A stretch of DNA of 64,000 bases from Labyrinthula sp. Ha (Eukaryota > Sar > Bigyra > Labyrinthulida > Labyrinthulaceae): assembly GCA_015227615.1 (NCBI GenBank), contig JAALGZ010000006.1:1302001-1366000 (forward strand). The letters are read 5' to 3'. Both the position numbers and the translations under genes were made by a program. The number at the start of each line of letters is the position of its first letter. Position 1 is the stretch's first letter. Of this stretch, positions 1-10,308 are shown one piece after another. Below the pieces are notes generated by a model. That model did no database searches. It was not told where the DNA came from and saw only the letters and a list, made by a program, of their open reading frames with translations.

Positions 1-267
1 GCCTCACTTAGGCGTGGTTCTATTAGGAGGGGAAATTCAGCAGCGATAGATCTGGTGGCGCCTTATGGTCCGGACGGTGGTATGGATGATCCCGAAGCAC
101 AAAGGGAAGCTGCGGCCTACAGAAAACTTCAACAGTTGCGTGCCGAGAAGCAAGGCAAAAATGCCGAGGCTGAGGAAGCTCAGGATAACCAAGATGGGGA
201 GAATAAGAAAGAGGACGGGAATGATGATGACGGTCCGAATATCGGTGGAAGTCCAATTTCACTTTAA
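1..267 (+). CDS. 3' end of an unidentified protein gene (5' part outside window)
   Basis: Frame 1 is open from the first base to a TAA at 265-267, giving the last 88 residues of a protein that starts left of the window. The tail opens with basic residues (SLRRGSIRRG), then a charged, probably helical stretch (EAQREAAAYRKLQQLRAEKQ), then an acidic Asp/Asn/Glu-rich run, and ends GGSPISL. Such low-complexity charged tails are usually disordered and do not identify a family. There is no candidate splice acceptor in the first bases that I would rely on. It converges on the DUF4139 gene, with 207 bp between the two stop codons. I do not recognise the product. Confidence 0.55.
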   Translation, partial: ASLRRGSIRRGNSAAIDLVAPYGPDGGMDDPEAQREAAAYRKLQQLRAEKQGKNAEAEEAQDNQDGENKKEDGNDDDGPNIGGSPISL

Positions 268-474
268 AGTCAAATAAAAGTTTTGAGTGTAATAATAATT
301 TATACAGAGATTAGTGAAGTTAGTTATAGTAAACATACACCTTAAAGTTTGCTGTTAACATAAGTGCAAGCTCTTAGTACTCATTATACAAACTAATTTC
401 TGTATTAGTAACAGGTTACTGGATCTGGTCTTTGTGGAACCTCAGAGCTGAAAGAGGCGGAAGGAGATTTCTAT

Positions 475-2344
475 TTAGGCCTTAATGTTATCAGGCAAAG
501 TGTAAAACGCAATATTATTCCCATCGTTGGCAGGCCACTGCACTGAGTACTCAAACTTCAGTTTCCAACTCTTTCCGGCTTTAATTGTCTTGTGACATTC
601 CAAATTATTAAAGTTGTTAATTTTGGCAGTGTACTCTTTTGTCTTTAGCTCTTTCTTACCCTTGAACTCTGGGTTAAGTACTGCAACCTTTATCTTTTTT
701 TCTTCTGTAGAATATGGAATTTGCTCATAGAGTATGCAGTCAATATCTTCCTTCTTAGTGTTGATCAAAGTGATTTCTCTTAGGAAGGTCTTGGATTTGG
801 TGTTACTACTAAATAGGGCATTTTTCTGCTTCTTGAGTAATTTCTCAGGTTTATAATCAAGCCTAACACCATTATCAACTCCAAAGAAAACACTGAACTT
901 TTCATTCTTTCTAACGAAGTTCATCTTAGAGTTTGCCACGAAAGAGTTATCCATGAACACACCCACTTTTCCTTCTAAAAAAGGAAACTCAGAGGTGTTC
1001 TTGGTAGTACATCTAAGAAATACATCAGGTGAGACTTTAGGGCTGGCCGCATAGGCAAATGATGGCTTCAGTTGGGTTATCGTAATGGTCTGTCTCTTGG
1101 ATTGAGATCCACTTCCGCCTAAAACAATAATAAAGAAAACATCTATATTTACCAGAGGATTCAATCGTTACTAATCTCTGAATTTGGAAAAAAGTTGCTC
1201 CTGATTCACCTGAAACGTTCGCCGTAACTGGTGAAAGTGCTTCATCTGCGACTAAGGCATCATTCACTTCCAGCATATCAACGCCTAAATCTAAGTTTGC
1301 GTTCATTGCAAAAGATCCACGTAAGACATTCTGAAGCTGTGGGGCAGCGGACAGTGAATGTGCCCGAAAGGTGGATCCAAGCCCACGGAGATGTCCCCCC
1401 ACTGCCCTTTCTTTGAAATCAACATCCAATCTTGGCAAAGGAGGAAGACTTCCACCTAACGAAGGTTGAGCAGTAGAAAGGGACAGTTCAACTTCTTCCC
1501 AGTCTTCTTCTGTCTTGTTCTGAATCTCCCCGTAGTAAGTTAACTCAATGAACTCTGGAGTTTTCCCCTCTACTCTATTGAGCCTTACATCATAACTAGC
1601 TTTCCACTCAGCAGACCCTGGATTAACTAAATAATATAGCTTAACTATTACAGCTTCTTTTTTCTTCTTTTCTTCCTCTGTATAGGGAATCTCAATTGTT
1701 ACTGTAACGTCTCTGGAATAGAAACTCTTCTCAAGAAAGGCTTTCCTAGTCTGGAGCTTATTTCTTTTATCTGACAGCTTATATTTCTCTGCCTGGGACT
1801 GATTTAACTCTTCATTAGCTTTTGCAATAAGTTCCTCATAGAAAGCAGTTGATTCTGTAACTCCTTTAAAAATAGATGGATCAAGCAAATACTGCCCAGT
1901 TGTTTGCGCATCCTCAGCCAAAACATTTCTGTTAATTACTGTAAGTACACTAGCTTGATGACTTTTAATTTGGCTTAGCTTTGTTTCGATTCGGGAGTAG
2001 TTCTTATCTTCATAAGACGTTTCCTTTGCTAAAGACTTCAGTTGAAGTTTAACGTCTTCAAGCTCTGCAGTGAGCTTTTCCTTCTGATGCTTCACCAACC
2101 ATTGCGTTTCATGGATAACTTCAACTAACGTAGCATTCTTTGAGCTTACCTCTGCTCGCACGGAATCAAAATTAATCTTTGAAGTCAACCCTTCCAGCTT
2201 TAGATCAATCTGCCCAGAAGAGTCTGGAACATATTCCAACACCCTACACACTTCAGCTTGATCTTCATACACGGTTACGCTTCTAATTGGCCAGTCACCA
2301 TTCTTTGCGAGGAAAATAACCTTTTCTGATGTTTCCAGACTCAT
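475..2344 (-). CDS. DUF4140/DUF4139 domain protein, one 34-nt intron
   Basis: A 611-aa protein from two exons (2344-1153 and 1118-475). The intron at 1119-1152 begins GTAAATATAG and ends GTTTTAG on the minus strand; removing it joins ...TIESSG to GSGSQSKRQTITI and restores the frame. The N-terminal third (about residues 15-115, VTVYEDQAEVCR...) matches the DUF4140 pattern, followed by a charged coiled coil (about 110-210). The DUF4139 region follows, with the signature WKASYDVRLN and the EDWEEVELSLSTAQP segment. This family (F37C4.5-like) is widespread in bacteria and eukaryotes, and its biochemical role is not established. The start is the ATG at 2344; the next 125 bp upstream are interrupted by a transposon, so its promoter must be short or lie partly in the element. 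Family assignment is firm; function is unknown. Confidence 0.88.
1119..1152 (-). other. 34-nt spliceosomal intron in the DUF4139 gene
   Basis: Minus strand GT at 1152-1151 and AG at 1120-1119. Its removal changes frame by one base and joins two pieces of the same DUF4139 domain. The interior is T-rich with no room for a separate long polypyrimidine tract. Phase 1. Confidence 0.85.
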
Positions 2345-2470
2345 TAGTCTTTCCTTTCTGATGAAACTTTTGATTTGATTATAGATAAAACGGACAAGTC
2401 TCAGTTAACTTCTGTGCTATTCCCAGATTTGAAACTGCATTGTTTTGAACCGCATATTTTGTGATAGAAC

Positions 2471-2517
2471 TTTTTGACTCCGGAGTTATTGACTCCACTC
2501 CATTTTGATTGGTCAGA
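2471..2517 (+). repeat. Left terminal inverted repeat of the MULE
   Basis: The first 29 bases are the exact inverse of the right end, then GATTGG is shared after a 6-7 base mismatch. ACTCCGGAGT inside it is itself a palindrome, and GACTCC occurs twice in the repeat (an internal direct repeat of a possible transposase binding word). Confidence 0.9.
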
Positions 2518-2752
2518 TTTCCAAAAAAATTATACTTCGCCCGAATTTTGAGGGCGCAAAAACCAAAATTTCATACTTTGCGAAAAATTTTAAGGCGCGG
2601 AATTGGAATTCGCCTAGGAAATTGAAGGGCACAAAAAATCATAATTTGAACCGAAAGGATACGAAGAAAAACATAAATTTCACAAAAATTCATAGGAAAA
2701 AAAATCCTTACGAAGGAAAAAGACAAAAAAAGTTAAATGAAAACAGAAAAAA

Positions 2753-4790
2753 ATGAACTTAGACGGAAGTTGGACCTTAAAGACTTCTAGCTCTGCAGAA
2801 GAAATGTTGAAAACACTTAAAAACTACGTTGCAGGACGCTTTAAAACTAGAAAAAGGTCATCACACAAGTTCAAAAAGTCAGAATCAAAGAAGAAGTTTG
2901 CAATATAAGTATTTAAGCTAAGAAGATCCAAAATTATTTGCAGTAGTTCCAAGAATTGCACTTTTGGAGTTAATCTTAAGTTTTATTTAAAGAAGAACGC
3001 TTAAATCTTTTAGGTAATTGACTTAGAACACGTTGGACATGACTTTAGAAATTTCTCAACAGTGAAGAAGTACTTAAATGATTTAACAGAAGCTGAACTG
3101 GAAACTTTACATACATTAGGTAGAGCTGAAGCTTCAATTGCTGCAGCAGAATTAGCTCTTCACAGAACATTTCCAGGAATTATGTAGGAAAAAAGTTTGA
3201 TCAAACGTAAGATGTTGAAATCAAAGAAGAACAGGGAGGATTCGAGAGATAGTAACATGGAGGTATCGGTTCAATGTTGTCAGCGTTGTCAAGCCAGAGG
3301 TGGAAAATTCGAACTCTACTTCAATATATCTGCTCAGGACAAGGCACAGCTTCTTGGATTAACTTTTCAGGAACTGGAACAGAAACAACTAGCATCCATC
3401 TACATCGATTGTATCCAGATAGATACGACCCACGACATCTCCCGGTATGAAATGTTAGTAATGATGCCAGTAGGTGACGATTACTTCTTCAGGTCCATTT
3501 TCTTTGGATGTAGCTTCATGGAAACAGCGAGCAGCTTTGACGTGGTAAAAGGTTTGAGATTTCTTGGCCTTGCAGGTGCCAAGGTGATCATGAGCGATGG
3601 ATTTAAGTAACTTGCAAAAACTGCTATGGAGCTTCACTCTACTCACATTCAATCTCCGAAGTATTTACTTGTCAGTTTATCTTCGTGTTGCAAGTTTTTT
3701 CCTGGCGAAGATTTATCACATTTCAGGGAAAGCATAAAAAAATCTTGTGCAAAACATTAATTCCACCATCTACACTTGTACCTTTTATTGAAACCCTGCT
3801 CAAACGTTACCAAAGCCCACCTCAACAAGATTTCTTAAAAATTAATTAAAGAAGAAAAGACTCCATTTGTTGAACTTCCACACAAAAAAACTTAACTTTC
3901 AACAACAAGACTACACAAAGAGTTGAATCTATGCACAGTAGTTTCAAAAGTAGGGGTATTTTGAGAAAATCTTAACTGAAATGGACGTTGGATGAGGTTG
4001 CAAATTATCATGATGGCTTTGTTCAGAAATATGTCAACGGCACTATTCAGAAACTAAGGTCATTAATAACATCAGATACTAAACTTTCATCTGAGATTGA
4101 GAGTTTTCTTAATAATGAGAGTAGCGAGATGTATTGTACCTATATCCGAATGTATAAATCTGACGTTGAGTTTGAAGTAAAGGATGAGAACCAGGAAAAA
4201 AAATTCTTCATAAAACTAAATAAGAAGAACGGCTCAAAGTTTCCATCATGAACGTGTTCAGTGTGGACAAATATGCATTTGCCATGTAGACATTTTGCGA
4301 GGATACGTGTCCGAATTGGTCTAGATTTTTTTGATCCAAAATATTTGTTGTCTAGGTAGAAGTACCATAATCATCCTTTGCACAAGAGAGCATTGACAAC
4401 ATTGGGCAGGCTTCCAACAATAAAACCGATGACGATGGAGTTTAAAGTCCAAGTTCCATATCTGCAAAACTTCAAAGCACCAGTCAAACCTTCAAGTAAA
4501 TATTCTAAAATGTTGGCTGAAGCTAAGTTGCTGTGCACCGAAGCATCTCAGATAAACGAAGGTTGGCGTAAAACTTTTGCAGTCATAAGAAAGATGCGTA
4601 AATCACTTCGTAATAATCCAGATGGGGTTTTCTATGAGCCAGAGTTTGAGGAAGTAAAAGATCCAAGTCAAGAAACAGCAGTGAACTTGGAATCAACTTT
4701 GAACATCAAATCACCAGCCAAGAGAAAAAGAATATATAAGGTTAGGGTTGAAAAAAATCAATCGCGTCTGAACCTAACGTCAAAAAAATA
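2753..4790 (+). pseudogene. MULE transposase, inactivated
   Basis: The region reads from ATG 2753 in one frame to about 3800, then continues in another frame from about 3930 to 4790. Parts in order: a lysine-rich N-terminus; a zinc finger with Cys codons at 2939 and 2957 and His codons at 3029 and 3038 (DLEHVGHDF); a linker; the transposase core with IDTTHDISRYEML (first Asp codon at 3422), GCSFMETASSFDVVKGL and VIMSDG (second Asp codon at 3596). A SWIM finger follows after 4249 (TCSVW...LPCRH), then YHNHPLHKRALTTLGRL and a basic tail. Two stops between the finger halves fall inside a plausible 45-nt intron (2969-3013, GT...AG). TAA 2906, TAG 3185, TAA 3608, TGA 4249 and TAG near 4358, plus at least one frameshift between 3610 and 3990, remain, so this copy cannot make full transposase. 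Confidence 0.8.
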
Positions 4791-5004
4791 AAAAGTAATC
4801 AAATCATATTTTCCTTGAACTCTTGACTTGAACTTTATCTATATATATATTCTTTTCCAAACGCCCAGCCTAAACCCATCCCCTTTCAAAATATATTTTT
4901 TTCAACCGTCCAACCTAAACCCCATCCTTTTTCAAAATCAAATTTAATTAAGCAAACATTTTGAAAATGATATACCTTTTTTTGAAGTTTTTCTTTTGTA
5001 AAAT

Positions 5005-5362
5005 GTGCTGTGCTTTCTTTTTCTTTTTGAAATATAAATTAAACATCAGTTATATAAAACGTCTTGAGCTTTCCTTTTCTTTTCATAAATAAATGTAAAT
5101 TAAACTTCAGTGGAACGTGTTTAGCTTCCTTCTTCTTTTCATAAATAAATATAAATTAAACTTCAGTAGAACGTCTTGAGCTTCCTTTTTCTTTTCATAA
5201 ATAAATATAAATTAAACTTCAGTAGAACGTCTTGAGCTTCCCTTTTCTTTTCATAAATAAATATTAATTAAACTTCAGTAGAACGTCTTGAGCTTTCTTT
5301 TTCTTTTTGAAATATAAATTAAGCTTCAGTGCAACGTATTGAGCTTTCCTCCTTATCTTTTA
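5005..5362 (+). repeat. 56-bp subterminal tandem array, about six units
   Basis: The word AACGTCTTGAGCTT or a close variant starts at 5058, 5114, 5170, 5226, 5282 and 5333, so the period is exactly 56 bp for five steps and shorter for the last. Each unit also carries CTTTTCATAAATAAAT and AAATTAAACTTCAGT. The inner units are most alike and the outer ones diverged, as expected from unequal exchange. The array lies inside the MULE just before its right end. Subterminal arrays are common in MULEs and may bind transposase. Confidence 0.9.
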
Positions 5363-5588
5363 TATATAGGAACATCCAACTGGAAAATGTTTGAATAACC
5401 TAAAAAATAATATATTTTTTGTTTGAATACATGCAATAATAGAGATAGATCAACATGATCGAGGTTTCATTCTCATTTCATCTTTTCTTGTGACTGAACA
5501 TCGTGCTGTCATCATCTTGATTAAGTTTTACTGTTTTGTTGGTTTTATTGCATTTATATTGAATTTTGATTTTGGGGAATTTCCAATT

Positions 5589-5635
5589 CCGGCCAATCAG
5601 AAAAGTGGAGTCAATAACTCCGGAGTCAAAAAAAA
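5589..5635 (-). repeat. Right terminal inverted repeat of the MULE
   Basis: Reverse complement of the left end over 29 bases (AGTGGAGTCAATAACTCCGG and onward). It ends in eight A residues where the left end has five T, so the exact boundary is uncertain by three bases. Confidence 0.9.
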
Positions 5636-7969
5636 GAACCTGCACATTTAGACAATGTCAAGGATTTCTTAACGGTACAGCACTACCTTACCGTAACAGT
5701 TTTTATCTCAAATCCTTTCCCTGGTACTACTACCGTAATTGGTCTCACCATTTTGCCGTGGTTTATGACGGTAGAGGATTCCGTTAAGGAATGTTTCCAA
5801 TACTCCTTAGAAATGGAAACGTTAAGGGGGGTTGTGCATATTAAGCCACCAGGCTAAGTTGTTGGATATAACATAAAAAATAAAATTATTAAAGAACTAA
5901 GTACTACTATGCATTCTATGTTTAACAAGTGATTGATATTTTTCTCTAGTCTTTGAAAATCATATTTCTCTTGCTACCATAGTTGTCTTCTAAGCAAACC
6001 AAATTTTAATTTTCAATCATCATTTATAGTTCTTTAACACTTAACTGCAGACTGTATCAAAACAAAAGTCAACCATAGTTACTGGGACTATAATTCGTGA
6101 CGATAATGTTAGTTCTCCGTTCTAATGATGCTTGCTACGAGAATATGCCACCAGTATGACTTACAGGTTCGAGTATCATCTTATTATTAACTTCATTATT
6201 CATTTTCTTTGCATTTACCTATGTCCGTAGTTTCACTAACTTTCAGGCCCGTAGTGATAGCTACTGCCACTCTCCTACTCAGCGCTAAGCTTATACTAAA
6301 TTCTTTTTAATTCCCCCTGCAGCATTCACAAAGATGATAATTGTTATGGCTTACAATTGAGAGTGCTGTATGGTTATCAAATGCTTTGAAGTTTAAAATT
6401 TATTCTGAAAAGTAAGAATATAGTGTAAAGCATGACCAGGTTTGAGAACATTATTTTCTTCCAGTTTCGACCTTTGTCTTTTCTATACTCAATTCTTGCC
6501 TAGTATTATCCATTGTAAGTGTTCGCTACTTTGACCTAGTTTAATAAGGGAATCGTGAGAAAGATCTAGTACGAGCTTAGTTTTTTCTCGTTGTGCAAGC
6601 CTTAATTTCTGGCTAAGGTGTGTTGAAGTTTGTTTTTAGATTATCCTGGAAAGCAACAAAAGTTCTTGCCCTTGTAAAATTATTACATTTTCATGCGATT
6701 CACTTGAGCTACAGATGTTCAACAAACTTTGATAGATGTTATTAATCACACCAATGATCTCAAAGGACCACCAAATTTATCCTAGAATTTAGCTGACCTG
6801 GCAAAATTAACTTAGCTGTAACACTTTATAGTTTTTGTTGGTCTGAAACGGTCCAACTAGGACTTTTGTGCAGATAAGCGTTGATAGGCAGCACTCTCGT
6901 AATGGGCCAAAGTGCAGGCAGAAACGTAAGTAAACGTGTATTAAGTAAATTATTTTTTTAACTCTGTTGTGAAGACTGTAATCCACTTATTGCAGTCTTG
7001 AAAATGACTCTGTTGCAGCATATGTCCCTTTATTCAACCTTGTATAGTGTGAGCTTAGACTGGTAATGTTCAGAAAGGAAATTTTAGTCAATAAAGAATA
7101 AGAAGATATAAACTAGAGAAAAGAGGCTGTTTAAGAGGAAAAAACTAGAACATAGACAAATGTACGATTTCCAAGCCCTTGACTTGCCATTTTGATAATG
7201 TGGAAACTTGGAGCTTTCACTCCAATCTAAAGCTATACTTTGATGGCAAAACCTTCTTTAAGTGCTCTTACGATTAAGAGCTAATTTGAATCCATAGAAT
7301 AAAAACTGCATCTTAATCAGTAGCAAAAATGATTTACAAGCATTATGAAGGAGAAAATTGGACCTAAGTGCTAATCAAAATAGTTTTTTGCTCGAATGAG
7401 CTATTAGTACTATCCGGGTGTCTAACTGTTACAAGATGGGATCATTAAAGGTTGTTCTGCGTAAAGGACCATATATTGATCTTCTTAAGTTTTCCTCTAT
7501 TCGGACAAGCAGTGTGCTACTTCATATGAGTACTTTTTACAGTATTAGTTTGCAAGAAAAGTTAGAATGCTAGCCGAAAGAAATGCGAAATCTATTTCAG
7601 AAGATTGAAGCTGTTCATCGATTCCTTCTCAATGATGAGGCAAGAATCTGAGTCGTTCAGATTTACCCGAAAAAAAAGTTCTACGCCTTGTTATAGATGA
7701 ACCCTACACTATAGACAAACCTTCTAACAAGAACCTCACGGGGTCTTATTTTTACAAAGCAATAAATTTGAAAAGAATCATGTTGAGCCTGTGTCTTCAA
7801 AGCACTGACTACTTCCGAACAGGGCTAATGCTCAAACCGCTTGACGATTGGTAGTCCCATGCTGACAATCATCAGCAGCTTCTGAAAACAGACATCTTGC
7901 AGCAAAATAATGAGACGCTTGCTTTAGTTTAAAACCCTTTGGGTAAAGGCCTTTAAGGGTTAAAGAAAT
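5636..7969. other. 2.3-kb intergenic region, no gene seen
   Basis: Lies between the MULE right end and the stop of the NDUFS4-like gene. All six frames are broken by stops, and I see no tRNA-like cloverleaf or repeat array. Bases 5640-5790 contain several ACCGTAA/TTACGGT-like words in both orientations, too degenerate to call. Confidence 0.6.
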
Positions 7970-8626
7970 TCACTTCCCAATTCTTCTAGCCTGCTCCTGA
8001 GCTTTCTTAACATCGGTGTAGATCCAATTTTCAGCAGAATGTGCATGTTTATAATCATCATTCCATTTATCATTCCCATAGTCCGTATGTTTAAGATTCA
8101 CCCATGCAGATTTACCTCTTTCTGGATGGTTGAATTGGCTTTTGGCGAAGTTAGCAACAGTATCTGAATCTTTCGCTCGTTGTCTTCTATTCTGGACATG
8201 ATAGTTCAGAAAATTATGCCCATATTGTTTCTTTCCTTCAAAATTCTCTTTGTATGCTTTCTCATGAATTATGATATTCTCCTCTTTATATCCTTGACGA
8301 AGTAAAAAGTACTTGGCGTCATCTGCACTGGCAAATTTATAATTTCTTGCTCCAGAGGACAGGTTAGGATCGGATCCGGCATGGTAACCCATAAATGGAT
8401 TTACCCAACGACTTTGGCTATTTTCCAGTTCAAACTCAATCTTAAAATACTGCGGATTTGAAGATCCTGTTCGGCAGGGGTTCTTATTCGGGTTAAAAAC
8501 GTGTGCAACTCGGTTCAACTGCTCCGTAGGTGTATGTGCACATATTCCATCATTTCCATATCCAAATTCTGGACGTCTTACTGGTGTTTTAGTAGAAAGT
8601 AATCGAAAGTTCAATCTCTTTAACAT
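7970..8626 (-). CDS. NDUFS4: Mitochondrial complex I subunit NDUFS4-like (18 kDa), with C-terminal extension
   Basis: 218 aa, single exon, ATG at 8626. The N-terminus (MLKRLNFRLLSTKTPVRRP) is basic and hydroxylated with few acids, like a mitochondrial targeting peptide. Residues about 43-122 match the ETC complex I conserved region: NPNKNPCRTGSSNPQYFKIE corresponds to the family's PARN..QSG...WK.EF, then SRWVNPFMGYHAGSDPN to W.NPLMGW.S..DP, then the FASADDAKYFLLRQGY segment. NDUFS4 is an accessory subunit of the matrix arm and helps attach the NADH-oxidising module. Residues 123-218 are extra: basic, rich in Asn, His and Tyr, with no sign of the short basic tail typical of the animal protein. 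The gene diverges from the HYPK-like gene with 116 bp between starts. Confidence 0.8.
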   Translation of the reverse strand: MLKRLNFRLLSTKTPVRRPEFGYGNDGICAHTPTEQLNRVAHVFNPNKNPCRTGSSNPQYFKIEFELENSQSRWVNPFMGYHAGSDPNLSSGARNYKFASADDAKYFLLRQGYKEENIIIHEKAYKENFEGKKQYGHNFLNYHVQNRRQRAKDSDTVANFAKSQFNHPERGKSAWVNLKHTDYGNDKWNDDYKHAHSAENWIYTDVKKAQEQARRIGK

Positions 8627-8742
8627 TTTTTAAACACGTTCTTCCGTTTATTTCCAATTTCCCAAAATTTAAGAAGATAGAGTTTTCGAAATCACGTGGA
8701 GTAGATATCCAGTTACAAAATCGCGTGGCTCGTGACAGGAAA
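8627..8742. promoter_or_regulatory. 116-bp bidirectional promoter region
   Basis: Separates the start codons of two divergent genes (NDUFS4-like minus, HYPK-like plus). It contains TTTCCAATTTCCCAAAATTT and a CACGTG E-box palindrome at about 8692-8697. No TATA box is convincing. The role is inferred from geometry only. Confidence 0.5.
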
Positions 8743-9066
8743 ATGGCTTCAGCTGAACAACAAAGAGATTTACAAAACGTTGATGGTGGTTCAAGCACGC
8801 TAAACGAGGTTAGTTCGCCAGCGGAGATACAAAAAGCTCTTGAGAGAACAAGCAAAGCAATGGAACTTGTGCAAAGGGAAATCGAAGACCAGAAAAGGCG
8901 GGACAAAGAATTGGACAAGAAATTTGCGAATGTGGAAGTTGACCCTGAAATCGTCAAGTATCTGGCTGACCAGTTAGATCTCACCGAAAAGAAAGTAAGG
9001 AGAGCGTTAAAACTAAATGAAAATGACGTTAAGAAAACGACGCTCGAGTTGCTGAAGAAGTGGTGA
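8743..9066 (+). CDS. HYPK: HYPK-like NatA-associated UBA protein
   Basis: 107 aa from ATG 8743 (an in-frame GTG lies at 8725, but ATG is preferred). The order matches human HYPK: an acidic variable N-terminus, a long charged helix (about residues 35-65, ELVQREIEDQKRRDKELDKK), then a C-terminal UBA-like three-helix bundle (DPEIVKYLADQLDLTEKKV...LLKKW). HYPK binds the N-terminal acetyltransferase NatA (NAA15/NAA10) and restrains or stabilises it near ribosomes. The UBA core in HYPK usually ends near the protein's end, as here. The divergent neighbour is the NDUFS4-like gene, and the intervening 116 bp must hold both promoters. The match is by pattern and length, not by an exact signature. Confidence 0.7.
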   Translation: MASAEQQRDLQNVDGGSSTLNEVSSPAEIQKALERTSKAMELVQREIEDQKRRDKELDKKFANVEVDPEIVKYLADQLDLTEKKVRRALKLNENDVKKTTLELLKKW

Positions 9067-10308
9067 GTGAAAGTAAGAAACTGACGGAGATTCACAAGTC
9101 TCTATTTTTGTTCCAAACAGGTGGGATTTGTGACACAGTGGACAGGTTGCATCGTTTGTACTTAAGCTTAAGTTACACAGTATCCACCTATCTTTTAATG
9201 CTCGTATTTGCAAACTGCTGTTTTTGTATTATGTGTTTCTTCACCTCTAGTGGTGTTATGTGAGTACAAGCAGCAGGAAAATGAGTAATAACACGTGAAA
9301 CAAGCGACAAGGGTGAGAATCACTAATCCAATCCTTAAAGTCAAAGTCAACACAGCACAAGGGCTGGTGTTCTACTATCCATTTCCCTTATGAAAATTGC
9401 TAGCCAACACTGAAAAGAGCCCTCTACCGGAACATCGCAAGAACCTACGTTTAAAAACACCAAAGGCAGATTTCTTTGAAAAGAGGCTTCTGCTCGGTAT
9501 ATTTCCAGGCAGGAAACCCCTTCGCAGCACCAAAACGAGCATACTTTGAATTTCAACCAACCAGATCACGCAAAACATGGAAAAATTCCTCGAAATAGGT
9601 GACGTGAGCTAGACTATTTTTCAAAGGATATCTAAACATACAAGGGCATCACTCTGAAGATCAGGCCATTAACTTTCGCTTGGCAAATTGTGGGCTTGGG
9701 GGAAGAAGGGGGCCCCCGTTAAAATCGCCCGAACTTTTAGTTCAAAACAGCATTTCTTCTTGATTTCTGTGTTCTTTGCTTCGAATCGAATATAATTGGC
9801 CAAATCCTGTAGAGTAGTACAGCTCTTATACATTGAGGTGAATAATCGGGTCTACACCTGTTGCTAGGGTGTATCTAGAAAAATGAAAACGGACGTGTTT
9901 CTCCCTGTACTCTAATTCAAATCCAATCGATAAAAAGTGAGTCAATTTTTGACTAATTCCGATCGTACATAAGGTAAATAACGATTCTTATTGGATGAAC
10001 AATAAACACAAAATTCGAGAAGAATTTTAGAGGAGCGAGTGCCATGTGTGAAAGCCTTGTTTGATGTTGAAGAAGATCTTCAAGTGGTTTGATACCTCGA
10101 CAGGCTGAAAGAAGAGGGAAAGTACAGATTTTCTTGAGCAGCAACGGATATAATAAATTATTACTTGGTGGGCGGTGGCTGTAACTGTTTTTACGCGTTT
10201 CAGACGCTAAGGGAATGAGTGGCTCAGGTGCTTTGGTACTCGCTCCTGTTTTTAAGTTGAAGAGTTTCTTATTATATAGGGCCACAACCAGAAATTTTTT
10301 AATGACTT
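9067..10308. other. 1.2-kb intergenic region with short upstream ATG before the bromodomain gene
   Basis: No supportable coding region. The 110-codon minus frame at 9953-10285 has a GTG rather than ATG at its 5' limit and resembles no family. Just before the bromodomain gene an out-of-frame ATG at 10302 opens an eight-codon reading frame that runs past the real start, so initiation at 10309 would need leaky scanning or a transcript starting in between. Confidence 0.5.

Larger units (their letters stand above)
2471..5635 (+). mobile_element. Mutator-like (MULE) DNA transposon, full-length but decayed
   Basis: The element is bounded by terminal inverted repeats. The left end (2471) reads inward TTTTTGACTCCGGAGTTATT and continues to CCACT. 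The right end (to 5632-5635) is its reverse complement for 29 bases, then the two ends share GATTGG after a short mismatch. Inside, on the plus strand, is a broken transposase with MULE hallmarks: a C-x5-C...H-x2-H zinc finger, a DDE region and a SWIM zinc finger. A 56-bp tandem array lies just inside the right end. AGAAC occurs next to both ends (2466-2470 and about 5635-5639), a possible short remnant of the target duplication; the longer duplication typical of MULEs is not clear. The insertion lies between the DUF4139 start and the 5.6-8 kb intergenic region. Confidence 0.85.

Noticed and set aside
2753-4790. Alternative genetic code to explain stops in the transposase
   Set aside because: TAA, TAG and TGA all interrupt it, and all three terminate intact genes in this window, so decay is the simpler reading.
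6120-6190. GGTTCGAGTATC, resembling a tRNA T loop
   Set aside because: Flanking bases do not pair into a 5-bp stem and no upstream cloverleaf is present.
8725-8742. GTG start for the HYPK-like protein
   Set aside because: A eukaryotic gene with an in-frame ATG six codons later; the ATG is preferred.
9953-10285. 110-codon minus-strand frame
   Set aside because: No ATG at its 5' limit, no family resemblance, and it lies in the leader region of the bromodomain gene.
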